64,000 nt of DNA from Paragyromitra xinjiangensis (taxonomy: Eukaryota > Ascomycota > Pezizomycetes > Pezizales > Discinaceae): NCBI GenBank assembly GCA_038503065.1, contig JBCAMK010000015.1, positions 310,001 through 374,000 on the forward strand, given 5' to 3'. Under the pieces are notes generated by a model. It was not told the origin of the DNA. It searched no databases and saw nothing but the letters and a program-made list of their open reading frames with translations. A program made the position numbers and the translations under genes. Position 1 is the stretch's first letter. Each line of letters starts with the position of its first letter. This document shows, one piece after another, positions 35,432-47,336 of this stretch.

Positions 35432-37478
35432 GTAACCTCAAGTGATTGGGCAGAAAATTTGCATTTTTCGGCAATTATCTTATATTTTGTTCTGCAATTT
35501 TTTCCTTTTTCCTTTTTTTATTTTGAACGCGGGGATCGAATCTTGGTTTGTCCTTTTTCGAGCACCGCTGTTATGACTGACGGAGTGGAGTTGGGTACAT
35601 AGCATAAGCATGATTCTGCATGAAAAACGAGGAATGGGGAACGGAAAGAGTGTTTATGTTGGTGGGGTCGATTTGTTTTGCTTTTATTATCGTTTATGTT
35701 TCTTGTGTCGATCGGATTTGATAAAGCTCGTGCGTTTTGTGTGGTGTGCGTTGTGGGTTGTATTTTATTTTTTTCAAATTGTTGCATTTCGTTTTATTAC
35801 TTTTGTCGGATCATTTTTATTCGTTGCTTTAGGGACTAGGATTTGATGGGATGTTTCAGCGGTCTGTAATAGTACCTATACATGCGCTCGAAGGGGTTGT
35901 GGTGCGTACTTTACTAAAAACATTATACCCGAGGCTTAGAAATTTAGTTACTCAATGATTGCTTTTAGCAAGTTTCTTTTCACATGCGTAAGATATCATG
36001 AGGTGGCAGTGACCTACCAAGCCCTTTAAACGAGATGTCAGTCACGTTTAGTGCTACCCATTTAGAGAAGTTGATGTAGATATTTTGCATCATGTCACAC
36101 ATATTCATTTTTCGTGACTGTTCTTTCGAATGTTTTCTTTTTTATTGGCATTTTACCCCACAAAGGTTTGTTCTTAGGACGTCATGGCCATGTTTCCTAT
36201 GGTGACCTTCATTGGCCTCTTTTCGAGTTCTGTAAGAACTTGAGAGCCACACCTAGAAAAAGGAAGCAATCTCAAAGTTTAGGATGGGAGAGAAGCTAAA
36301 GAGTGTACCGTCCAGAAAGGTAAACCCACCGAATAAAATCGGTCACTGAAAGTAGGCGGAAATAAAAAGAAAAACTTTAAAAAAATTTCAAGCACCACTA
36401 GCGCTTTTGTCTTTAATCATAATTTTATTGATTTCTGAGTACAAGAATATCGCATGCAACAAAACCCACAAGCACCACTAGCGCAATTAGCGAAATATTA
36501 TAATCGGTAGTTGCCGGGATGACCAATAAACGGTTAGGCAATTATCACGTTGTTGTCCTCTTGGCCTACTAAAACCGACATCTCCAGCCCACAGATGAAG
36601 TAGATCTTATCATCTTGGTATAGTTTCTTTTTCTGTCATCTCTTTTAGTTGATAATGTCAGCATATGCAGTCTTATTCACAGCATAATTTATGGTCTATA
36701 TTTCTCGATCGCGACTTGTCACATGCTAAATCTTATGATTGTTAGGGCTTCAGCTAACACGGATTTCAATCTCTGGGTGCACAGTGATAGATAAACACGT
36801 GTAAATGGTATTTTTGGTGTTCAGAGGCCTATAGAACTGGTATGTCTCTTTTAAAGGGCTTGGGCTAACAGGTGTAAGGTTTCCAACCCTAGAATGTTTA
36901 GTAAGTCGATTTCTTCTAATCAGGATAAAGTGGGGTTAATAGTTCGTCCTCGAACCTTAAGAATCTGCGATAAGGTTTATGTAGAATCAAGGGTTTTACC
37001 AGTAGTGTTATAAATTTACCTTGGTACTTATTGCCACGGAGCGATATCCAGAAGGTTTTATATATAGCACTCTGCTCGGCCTTTCTCTTCTTATCATCTT
37101 CATACTTAATATATACACTTGCCTCTGTGCCTTGCCTTTGTGCTTCACGGTCTTCAGTGTCTTGCACTTGGGTTGTGACCTGAGGCATTACACTTATGCT
37201 GAAGCTAGGGTGATCTTTTTCTCAGGCCATATTACTAATACAAGGCGGACACTGTCTCACATATGGCAACCCCTCTAATTTTAGCCCATCAATGTTATCT
37301 TGGTGGCGTAAGTGCTTCACGGTAACCAATGGCTCAAATCTGGAAATTGGGACTGAATGCCAAAAATTAGAACCCCAAGTCGGGAGTTCTTGTAGGTGAT
37401 GTGAGTTTGCTGGCCTAGTCTAGAATATCGAAGGCAGGTACATGTATATCCTGTGGAATAGCCTGTGGATGTTTCTCA

Positions 37479-38114
37479 CTAACGTAAGTATAAGGCTATC
37501 TGTTTAGAAAGTTCTGGGGGCAAGTATCGAACATACCAATGAGGGCACAGTCTCAGCAGCATTGACGCGTCTATAAGATCAGTGATAATGACGGTTACCT
37601 CACAGGACAATCGATGACTGAGCTTTAGGTCGTGAATGGATAATATCTCGTTCATTGATAACTTCGATATCTTATCCCCGTATGGAATGTATTCTCGTTT
37701 ATCCTTCTTCAAAACTCGACTCCCCTCCATTTCAAAACCTTTGCTTCCATTCTCAATCCCGTCCTGAACTGCAAGATCTTCCTCGCCTATTCTCACAGAT
37801 CCTCTCCGCACCCGACCTACCATGTTATCTATATTCTCCTCATCAAACTTAGAACAATTACTGCTGTGGCTAGGAACGTAGACGTTTCCATTAGCATCGA
37901 GTATTTCCTCGCCGTAGGAAATCTCGCTTAAGCTTGGTGTTGGGTGCGGTATATCAATATCCGTTCTAGAACCTCCATTTGAATCCATGAAGATTTGGCC
38001 GCCAGAAGTCCCATCTCGCTCAGGAGTATAGGTTTCAGGAGAATTATGCTCAAAACCTCTCCAATCGTAAATTTCCACTTCGACACTACTTCCACCTTCT
38101 CGCTAATACTGCAG
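37479..38114 (-). CDS. Possible exon of an unrecognised protein
   Basis: About 210 codons are open between an upstream TAG and the stop at 37479. There is no good ATG near the 5' end. A CAG acceptor near 38110 would allow it to be a downstream exon. The product is Asp/Glu/Ser/Gly-rich (PHPTPSLSEISYGEEILDAN, GRVRRGSVRIGEEDL), reading like a cytosolic, regulatory-type tail. No domain is recognised. It could belong with the minus-strand frames up to 39.8 kb as one gene or gene relic. Confidence 0.3.
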
Positions 38115-38684
38115 CAAAGGCTCAGTTTTAGTAGATACGTGTACCCCCTGTTGCCTTGAACTGCTCAGCAAGGTTAGAATCCCGAAGAACTAAAACGCAT
38201 ATAATGAACAAACGAGAAGTAAGCTACGAACCACAAAATGCATTTTCCTATAACTTCGACAATACCTTTTTTTGAAGCAGTGAACGTTTCCTATTGCGGC
38301 CCATTGAGCCTGACCTAATGCCGTTATACCACATCCCCTGGTAATCCCGCAACGAGAGAGGATTGTAAAATAGCGACTTGCTCTCTAGTAGCCCTGTTGT
38401 ACAGATGGAAAAATGAATCGAACTTCTAGCTTCTCCAGTTGAGTGTCCATACACCTTGAATTGACTTCAGCTTTCAAAATATTCTGGAATAGTATACCAC
38501 TGATTAACCCATCACAATAGGGTCCCTCTCCATAACCTTGAATAATAAGAGGTTTAGAGCGAGGGTTCCTTGGACCTATAAGTAGGATGAAGTGCTAGTA
38601 GTTTCCAAGTTCCTGATGATCCGTGAGAAGAGACTTGGTCGAGCGAATTTTGAGGGTTTCCATGGATATGTGTTACGTATGCGT

Positions 38685-39350
38685 CTAGAAGGAAAGAAAC
38701 CAGTGCGCCTCAGGCAAAATGATCTGACCTAATTCCTTTCCCAGGGGAAACAGACATGTTCCAGTTTCCATGATAGTTGCAAGAGCCGGGTATCCTTGGG
38801 CGTATTCAATGTATGTCGGCTGAACGATGATGCTGAAAATTACAGCGGGTAGGCAGGGCCAAATGTAGTCAGGTTGCACCCTGTATCTGAATATTCTGAT
38901 TAGGCATCGAAACCTCCAAACAGCCATGAGCGCTGCTGAATTTCGGTCTAGTCGGCGAAAATATCCTTGTTGGTGAGCTCTCGTCCAAATGTGTACACCC
39001 GACCGAAGTAGCATGGAAAACAAAACACATGGCACCCTTTCCCCGGTAAAATATCTTCCCGGATCTATACCCTACCGGCTCAATACCCCGTTCGCTGCCT
39101 CCCTTCAGTCCTAGAGTAATGGATCCATGTTCTCAGGGCTGAGTTTTATACTGTCGTCTCCAATAGCTCCTCTAAAGGTGTGGTTATTGCAATAGAGGGT
39201 GGCTCTCGGATCCGCTGTGGTAGCCACTGTTGGGCGAAGGCTGTAGATAAAGTTTGATATCTGACTTTCTGAAGAGGTAAATAATCCAAAAGAAAATCTT
39301 TCGTGCCGGAATTGATGAGTAAACGTTTTCTTTTACAGCATGCTTCGTCC
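38685..39350 (-). pseudogene. Putative decayed gene, unrecognised membrane-type protein
   Basis: One minus-strand frame is open from about 39345 to 39114, then has three stops within 14 codons (TAG 39113, TGA 39107, TAG 39074). It is open again to 38685. The conceptual product reads like protein on both sides (NFIYSLRPTVATTADPR, LYCNNHTFRG before; a hydrophobic block WPCLPAVIFSIIVQPTYIEY after). A further hydrophobic frame at 39760-39426 (VLVGVKFWAIAIQSLGVQ) may be its upstream part. All three stops could arise by C-to-T change, or the stop cluster could lie in an unrecognised intron. No family identified. Confidence 0.3.
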
Positions 39351-40996
39351 TGAATAGCAGTAATAAGCTACCTTACCAATTTATACTAGAGCAGAATAGT
39401 CCCAAGCGAAGCAGTCAGGTAGATCTCATGCCCCGGCTTTGACGGCCTTATCTGTGGAATGTTCTGTATTTAAATTTTCTGGACCGAAGTCGAGGTGTAG
39501 GTTTAGGCCGTCTTTAGACACCGAATAATCCCCTTCTAGCACCCCGGTATGATTCAAAGAGCTTGCAAAACTAATACCTGTTGCTCCACTGTATTTTACA
39601 GCAAATACCTCGTCATGGGTGTCCTGCTGGAATAGTGCTGCTCTCCATACCGCAGCATCCACCTGTACGCCTAAGCTCTGTATCGCAATAGCCCAGAACT
39701 TTACCCCAACAAGTACCGAAATACCTAGCCGCCAATAACCTCTTCATTCCAAAAGATCTCCCAGGTGACGCTACCAATCGAGACACGTCAATCTTTCCCC
39801 ACAGCGAACGATTCGACTCGCACTGCAGATGAGGATTCCAAGACTACATGTACATGTGGTCGTACAGTTCCTATAGCGGCTTTCTTCGCGTATTCAACTC
39901 CCTTCACTCCACCATCCACTCCCCCCACCGCCCCAGGCCCGCATTACGCCCATCGCCAAAACAGCAATGGCTTTTCTTAACCTCTCAACCACCCCAGAAT
40001 GTTCCGGAACAACGGACATAGCGAAACGAAGTACGTCGAAACTATCCATCGATAATAAAGCTCTTCCGACGGTGTCACCGTAAACCCAGGATCCGGCACC
40101 ACAAGAACACCAGCTCTAATATAAAACGCAGCGAGAGGTAGTTGACGTGATAATAGAGGCCATTTCCGATTCGATCGTAGATTTAATATTATCTGCGTGC
40201 TTGCAAGGCTTGCAGAATGTCGTATCCGTGATGTGTGGCGTGGTTAGATATGTAGTGGTTCAATGGTGTGTATCTGGATGGTTTTGTAAATAGATACGAT
40301 TTCCAGAGACGCAGTCTTCGTGGGGATGTGGGTTTAGGAATTGTTTAATTCGTGTCTGGGAGAGCGGACTGAATAAGCGGCAACCAGCAATTGCTCATGT
40401 TAATGTTAGGGAGGATTGCCGTTAAAATACAGCAGCGGTTTCTGGGTTTTTTGTATGCAGCTCTAGTGTTTGCTGGGTTGGGGTGAGTGAGTGTTTGTTC
40501 AAGCTAGTTTCCTGGAATGTGATGTTGTGTTTTTGTCGGCTTTTGAATGTGATAATTTTATCAAGAGGAGAAAAAGGATAGAGGTGTTAATTATTTTAGA
40601 GGGAGTGATGGAGGGTGGTGGATGTTCGATGGAATTGTGCGGAAGGATGAGTGATGGAGGTGAGTGACTGGTGGTGTCTGGATAAGACAACCAGGCTTGG
40701 CGCGCGCCAACCCCTACGCAGCACGTGATGCTTGTCCATTCTACAGGAAAATCAACAATCAAAAGCGGGTGAAAAGAAGGTAGTGGAAAAAGTATGATGC
40801 TTGTCTATGCGAATACATATGCAAAGCTACGAAAAAGCCCGAAGTAACGAAGCAAAAAGAAAAACCACAGCCCATCCACGCACAAAAGTAGGTATTTCTT
40901 CTGGAAAAAAAAGGAAAAAAAAAGATGTACATCCCACTGCACATACACTAATATCCTAACCACCGACTCATAGTCTATCATCAGTTTATCCCCCCT

Positions 40997-41853
40997 CTAA
41001 TCGTAGAACTTGCGGTTCGGGTTCGGTCCAAACACGCTGGTACGAACTGCTGGCAATGCTTCGGATTCAAGAAGCTTCAGGCGCTGTTCTAGCGTGTTGT
41101 CGATTGAGATCTTGCCATTCCCACCAATGATCCAGACACCACCATGTCTATATCAATTAGCCACAATCTCTATAATTAGTGAATAGGAACACCCACGATT
41201 CCTCCGGCAACGTATCCTCCTCACCGATAGTAACCGCCACATCCCCTCCAGTCTTCTCCTTATACTTCCCCTCAGCCTCCTTCACAGCACGGCCCACAAC
41301 CCCTCTATCCTTCTCTCTACACAGGACCTCCAACGTGGGTTCATTCAGCGCATACAAGCCCTCCAGCACCAAGTTAACCAAGACAGCTTCATACGAGCCT
41401 TCATCATTACTGATCTCAGCGAGTCTAGCTCTCGCCTTCTCAAACAGCTCATCGAGCAGTTGCTGTCTCGCAGCGAGCACTTTGAGACGTGTTTTGTTCG
41501 TCACGGTGGATTGTGCAATCTGCTGCGAGAGCGAGGCTTGTTTGTATTTACGTTCGTATTGGGCGTCGATTGCGGCGGTTTCGGCACGCACGAGACGGGA
41601 CTTTTCGATCGCGAATTCTTCGTCGGCTTTGATGTTGATTTCGCGCGCTTTTTCGTGCGCTTCTTGTTTTATGAAGGCGACCATCTTTTTGAGTTCGCCG
41701 GCTACCTGTGGGGATGTGCATGGTGAGTGGGTGTTTTAGAGGATGGGGGGAGTTGGGTTATTGGGAGTGAGGGAACTGGTGGGGAATGGAGGGGATGTGG
41801 AGATGGGATAGTTCGGGGGAGCTGACCTGGTCATCAGTGAGGGAGTGGGCCAT
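40997..41853 (-). CDS. VMA4: V-type proton ATPase subunit E
   Basis: Three exons (41853-41827, 41705-41197, 41147-40997) give 228 aa, the normal length. Subunit E forms the peripheral stalks of the V1 sector and contacts RAVE and subunit C. The N-terminus MAHSLTDDQVAGELKKM, AFIKQEAHEKAREINIKADEEF and IEKSRLVRAE are the conserved start of the long helix. The C-terminal globular part ends SHGGVWIIGGNGKISIDNTL and NRKFYD. The first exon is 27 nt and encodes only nine residues. Exon 2 ends in phase 2 at GTGGGT, which restores the invariant HGGV motif. The gene is divergent from the NIPA-type transporter. Confidence 0.93.
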
Positions 41854-42950
41854 TGTGACGGTATTACACGAGAATCCACAGAAACGCTAAAAGAGAATAA
41901 TCGACGGTATCTTCGTCACTGGGTTAGGCTATAGGGCCAAGTAAAACAAGAGCTGTATAGACAAGAGGGGGATGTTCGTGAGGGTTGGAGTAGCCAAGGT
42001 GGGGGGGGGGTCTGCAGTTGTGGTTGCAACTTGCGGAGCTCCAAAGCAGTGACGATATGCGTGCCTCTTTTCTCCCCCCGGCGTGATACAGCCAATGGAG
42101 GCTCTGCAGTGCGGTAATTCGACAATGCAACCGCCACCAGTTTCCCGGGCTTAAAGGGCTGAGGATGGACTTGCCAATGGGTGACGGACCTGTCCGATGG
42201 TACGATGGAGAGTTGTATGCATATTGGCTAGGATGCTGGAGGGCTGCATGTATTGTTTTTCGGGTGACGGCGAGCGAGCTGGGGGGTTGAAACAGTTACA
42301 GCTGCTGGAGGAGAGCAGAGCTCGGATGGGAGCAACGGGACAGCTCAGCTCTTTGGTGTAGTTTTTTTTCTGTGGGGTTCTCTTTTTTTTTACATATTTA
42401 TTATATTTGTTGGGGGTTTTTTTCTGTTGCTGGAGCTTTGGGTCTGGTTGGATTTGTATCCAGACGGCGGGGGAATTATTGTTTGGTTCGTTTTCTGTTT
42501 CCTCACTGTGTCTGTTTCTCTCCTCCACCGCCAGGATGTAAAAGGGGAAATACCGAAGCCGAAACTTATCCACCAGAAGAAACTGTCTGACTGCTGTCCA
42601 CGCCGCCATTCTTCACCAGAAACAACCCAGACGAGCTCGAGACTCGAACTCTCCCCTGGTTGCCACTATTAACTACAGAGCGTCGGTCCTCGGTAAGCAA
42701 AGCAGAGAAACACAGTTGTCTTGTGTCTTGTATTCATCCCTCCGAATCTCGTGGCACCAACATATCTATTCACGCCCAGATAACTCCCCCATAAAGTACA
42801 CATCTCCTGCACCCCGCCCCGCCTCTTGCTCGCAAAAAATACATACACTCAAACCCCCTCCTACACCCCCCTCCTACACCCCCCACAAGTAACTCGAGAT
42901 CCTCTTCCCCACTCCTCACCCTCTCCCCTCCTCCCTCAACAGCAGCTTCC
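41854..42950. other. 1.1-kb divergent promoter region, VMA4 / NIPA-type gene
   Basis: Strongly strand-biased sequence: a run of ten G at 42001-42010, T-rich tracts at 42360-42425, and a C-rich imperfect tandem (CTCCTACACCCCC) at about 42856-42890 just ahead of the transporter ATG. Such CT-rich leaders are common near fungal transcription starts. A long antisense frame at 42151-42609 is low-complexity and not supported. Confidence 0.5.
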
Positions 42951-44606
42951 ATGGGCCCCGGCGACCTCTCCTCGGGCGCCCAGATCACCATCGGAGTCTG
43001 CGTTGGGGTCCTTTCCACCTCCGTCCAGAGCTTGGGATTGACGCTGCAGCGCAAGTCGCATCTGCTAGAAGATGATCGACCACCGCACGTTAGCAAGCGG
43101 CCGCCGCACCGACGGCGGCGATGGCAGGTACATTGCAGCTGCATCTCCAGCGCATCTAACCTTAAGCTGACCCACATACCACTAGATCGGAATCCTCCTG
43201 TTCATAGTCTCCAACATCCTCGGCTCGTCCATCCAGATCACCACACTCCCACTTGTTATCCTTTCCCCTCTACAGGCATCTGGTCTCGTCTTCAACTCCA
43301 TCTGCGCTACCTTGATCTTGTCGGAACCGTTCACAACTCACTCGCTCGTTGGAACCCTTCTCGTATGTATTGGCGCTGCACTAATCGCTGCGTTCGGTGC
43401 TATGGAGGAACCGGCGCACGGGCTTGACGAGTTACTAGACCTACTGGCAAAACGGCCGTTTCTGCTATGGATGGGGGGCACGGCGTTGATGGTTGTGGGG
43501 ATCCTGGTGGCGGTGAAGGCGAGCTCGGTGTTACGACCACGACTGAGGCATACGGCGCGAATGCGGATGATTCGAGGGATTGCGTATGGCTGCGTTAGGT
43601 ACAGATCCAGCTTCCCCACGGGGGTGGAGCAAACAACGGGGGTGTTTCTAAATCCGGGGTTAAAATGCTGACCTCTCCCAGCGGTATCCTCTCAGCGCAT
43701 TGTCTCCTCCTTGCGAAATCAGCTGTCGAGCTCCTCGTCCGCACGATTGTCGACCGTGTGAACCAGTTCAACCGTTGGCAGTCATGGATGATCTTACTAG
43801 GCCTCATCACATTGGCGCTTACACAGCTCTACTACCTCCACCGCGGCCTTAAGCTCTGTTCTACGAGCGTTCTCTACCCTCTTGTTTTCTGCGTTTACAA
43901 CATCATCGCAATTCTAGACGGACTCATATACTACAGGCAAACCTCCCGACTCTCTGTCCTCCACGGATGCTTCGTAAGTCCTCCCTTCCCCACCCTTACA
44001 TAGTACTAACAACCTTAGATCGCCCTCGGCACCACCATCCTCCTTACCGGCGTCTTCGCCCTCTCCTGGCGCCTCGACACAGACGCCACACCCCAACCCA
44101 CCGGCTCCGCCCTCTCCCCCGGTATCGGCTTCGTCGACACCGACGAATCCGACGCTTCAGAAACGTACCACGATGACCCATACCAACCATCCTCCTCCGG
44201 CGGCAGCAGCGCCGGTACCCCTGCTTCTCCAAAGTTCCTGAAACGCCGTCGCACGTTATCACAGGCGGAAGAGATCTGGGGGGAGCTACAGGATGATGGA
44301 CATCATCGACATCATCGTGTGTCTCTTGGCACGGCAAATGATGATGATGAGGAGGCGGATGAGACTACTGGGTTGTTGAAGCGGAGTAGTAGCATGCCGG
44401 GGCTTGTGTATGCTGGTGGACGGAGGAAGGTTGGTGGGAGGAGAGGCATGTATATGTTCCCGCGGGTTGGGAGCGCAAGAGGGAGGACGAAGAGAGGACA
44501 GGAGGCGGTTGGGGGGTGGTGGCGGATGAAGTGGTGGAAGCCGAAAAATGGGGAGGAGGGGGAGGAGATTAGACAGGTTGATGAAGAGGCGGGTGGTGAG
44601 CGGTAG
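42951..44606 (+). CDS. NIPA-type (DUF803) magnesium transporter
   Basis: Four exons (42951-43127, 43186-43598, 43682-43973, 44019-44606) give 489 aa. NIPA proteins are multi-pass Mg2+ transporters with an EamA-like fold. Family features: SLGLTLQRKSHLL near the start, then the block ILGSSIQITTLPLVILSPLQ, SGLVFNSICATLILSEPFT, VGTLLVCIGAALIAAFG, then SGILSAHCLLLAKSAVELL, LCSTSVLYPLVFCVYNIIAI and GLIYYRQTSRLSVLHG. About nine hydrophobic segments end near residue 330. The last 150 residues are hydrophilic, Asp/Ser/Gly- then Arg-rich, and presumably cytosolic. All introns are 44-83 nt and phases agree (0, 2, 0). Confidence 0.9.
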
Positions 44607-45799
44607 CTGGGAGGGGGTTCGTAGTGGTTGTAACTTAAATTGGATTTTTGCATCCGATGTGGTGGGGCGTTTTTTGTGGTATTGTTATTCGTCTTTTTAT
44701 ATCATTTGAGGACTGTCGCTGGTTCAAGTGTGGAGGACTGCATTGCGTTGGCTGGGTGGTGGGGGTTTTGGGGGAGAGGGATAATGCGTGTATACATATT
44801 CTGGGGGCGGTGAGAAGATAGGACAGGTTCCGTAGAAATAGTAATCAATAAGATGTTTGTATTAGGGGGTGTATTTTCTGTTGGTTGGCTGTGGGTCTGG
44901 ATGTCGAGTGATGGGGTATGATTTGTGGTGGGCTGTCTGGGTTGCTTACCCGGCGAGTATATGTTTGTCTTAAATTGGCTACAGCTCTGGATCTTACTTT
45001 CTCTGTTACAAACCCATCTATCTCACTGCTTGATCACCACTTTATTAAACTACCTGCCCCCACCACAAATATTCAACCATCATCACCTTTCATCCACCCA
45101 CAGCATATTTCTTTTCCATCCAGCAGAATACCGTCCATTCATTACCGCGGCCAACATCGTGCATTCGCTGCTACCAGAGCGATGCTAAGACAGTTAGTAT
45201 TTGCTAAAGAACCAGAGATCATTCCGAGGTTATTTCTTGATATCCATTCATCAGATGAAGATGTACCTTGGAACATCCAACCCTGCGTCTCTATGCTTAT
45301 CGTTTACTACTTCCTTCTCCACCAAGAAGAAGTTTACCTACTACACCCCGGGAGGGTTTATCCATTTAGGACTGAGGAATTTGGTCTCGGATATCATCCT
45401 TTACATTCAGCTGTTTGTCTTACGGACCGCTATCTGGGGTTTGCTCGTTACCTCTGGAGTCTAGGATTGAGAGACATATGAAACCAGATGATATTGCGTA
45501 AATGTATTAACTGCACCGGGAAGGCTGGTGTTATGTCTCGAGTTGACATTTGAAGCGTTTACTGGTCAATTATCTCAGGGTTCTTATCCAGTACCATTTC
45601 CAGAACGGCTATTCAGTTAGCTGTGGATTTCGCGTTTAGCTATTATCACCTCTCTACACCCGGCGAAAGAAGGGTAGATGGGTGCCTACCGAAATATTCA
45701 CCTTCTATCTGATGAAGGAGGATAAGCACTGTGAGTTATTGACTCGATACTGGGATCTCTGGCTATTTCTGACGGGTTTAAGATTATACAACCTCTGAA

Positions 45800-45819
45800 G
45801 TGCATACATGTATGCACTA
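45800..45819. repeat. Perfect 20-bp palindrome
   Basis: AGTGCATACATGTATGCACT is its own reverse complement and has TACATGTA at its centre. It lies in a gene-free stretch. Confidence 0.85.
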
Positions 45820-46983
45820 GAAACCACGGGTTGCGCTATTGATCGAGCTCCACTCAGTGGGGATCTACTTCAAATCGTTAGATACCACTGGGCACGACAT
45901 ATTCTTAATACCTCTATCTACCGCGGGGAGATATAGGAGAATATTTCATATTTCCACATGGTCACTCACTGCGGTGCTGTTCAGCGGTACGACACTTGAG
46001 TAGCAGTATATCTGAATCGATCCTACCTCGGAATTACATCGGCTATCTAGCGGAACGCCCTAGTAGTACGAGACGGATGTTAGTAGCACACGGTATGGAC
46101 CTGCTTCGTGGCTCGCTGTTCTTGCGATAATCCTTCCTCAGCTTTAGCAACTATTAGGGTTATGATACTGTCCCGTAAAGCGGAAAAGGTATTTCACAGA
46201 TGGAAGGACTCGATGGGTCGGTTATAAGCGTACGTGAAGGTTTAATCATGGAAACACTCGTAGTCATTGGATGCAAACATTCTGGTCTACTTGATTTCGT
46301 AGAAGACCTGTTTATTACCCGATAACGACGCATATCTCACGGCGACGGAGCGGCTACGGAAACGTATCCGAACCCGACCATTAGGCGGCCCTGATTATGG
46401 GTGAAAAGCATGGGATTTTAACATTAAGTGGCATTAAGGATCAAGGCTCATGCGTATAAAGACGAATCGCCTATGAAGCCCGAACATGATCAACTAATCC
46501 CTAGCAGCATTGGCCATTTTCGACCTGGTATGATCGGAACCATGGGAGGCATGACAGAGCTCCAGTAGTTCAGGCGTTGCTGTTTGCTTTGGGCGTTTTC
46601 TGGGTTGTGGTTTTTGGCACTTTGGCACTAATACTATATGAAAGGCAAACTCACGGAAACGCCACAGGCCCAATTATTTTCACGCTGGGCGAAAGAGTCA
46701 CTTATCTTTGGGTATTCTGGTGGTTTCGAATTTGGCTGAGGTGGGATGATCGCATAGTTCTCTTCGAGAAAGACCCCTCCAATATGGGGGCTCGTTTCTA
46801 CTAAAATCAACCCTGCAACTGAGAATGTGAAGAGATTATTTCATCAATTTACCGCTCATGCTAGGGGCCTCAGGTAGTGGGTAATGGGGGTTATTTTTCT
46901 CTGTTCCTCCTGCGCAGCGATCATTTTGTGCAACCGCCTCCTTCACATCTACTCGCGAAACCACATCCACATCCACAACCACG

Positions 46984-47336
46984 ATGCCTGAAGCAATAAC
47001 TTACTATGACATGCAGAGGATGATATTTGCACAAGTACCTGTAGGAACCTACAGGCTGGAAATCATAAGTAATGGTTCAGAGCAAAGGACAGCAAGGTAT
47101 TAACCATACGAGATGGAGAACTATTAGAAGACTATGACTCTGAGGTAATACTTTTTACCTATTTTACTGTTTTTTTCTAATTTAATTTAGGGAAAGAGTC
47201 CCTTTTCAAGGTTCTGATGCGCAATTCTATGGAAAAGCATTAGAGATTCCTTTAAGTGATGGCATATGGCTACGAGTTATTTTCTGCTACACTTTCTACT
47301 GCACAGACATGGCTTGCCTTATAGCAGAGAAGAAGA
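46984..47336 (+). pseudogene. Possible small frameshifted gene, unrecognised
   Basis: An ATG at 46984 opens MPEAITYYDMQRMIFAQV...GTYRLEIISNGSEQ and stops after 39 codons. Changing frame there continues as KVLTIRDGELLEDYDSE to a GTAATA donor at 47142. A TTTAG acceptor at about 47190 leads to a second block (VPFQGSDAQFYGKALEIPL). The pattern suggests a short gene broken by a one-base indel. No family is recognised, and chance cannot be excluded. Confidence 0.25.

Larger units (their letters stand above)
35432..40996. other. 5.6-kb gap with unrecognised, possibly decayed reading frames
   Basis: The region holds several minus-strand frames (37479-38114, 38685-39350 and 39426-39760, described separately where useful), a 16-bp direct repeat (36389 and 36469) and TACATGTA at 37439 and 39845. 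Small frames such as 36916-37188 (90 aa, ATG-started, Lys/Arg/Asp-rich) resemble nothing known. No transposase, reverse transcriptase or terminal repeats are visible. Confidence 0.45.

Noticed and set aside
42151..42609. 152-codon minus-strand frame upstream of the NIPA-type gene
   Set aside because: Low-complexity Gln/Lys/Asn and Ser/Pro sequence caused by strand-biased promoter DNA.
44918..45481. 187-codon plus-strand frame
   Set aside because: Starts in a TC-rich tract, another frame is equally open, and no domain or splice support is seen.
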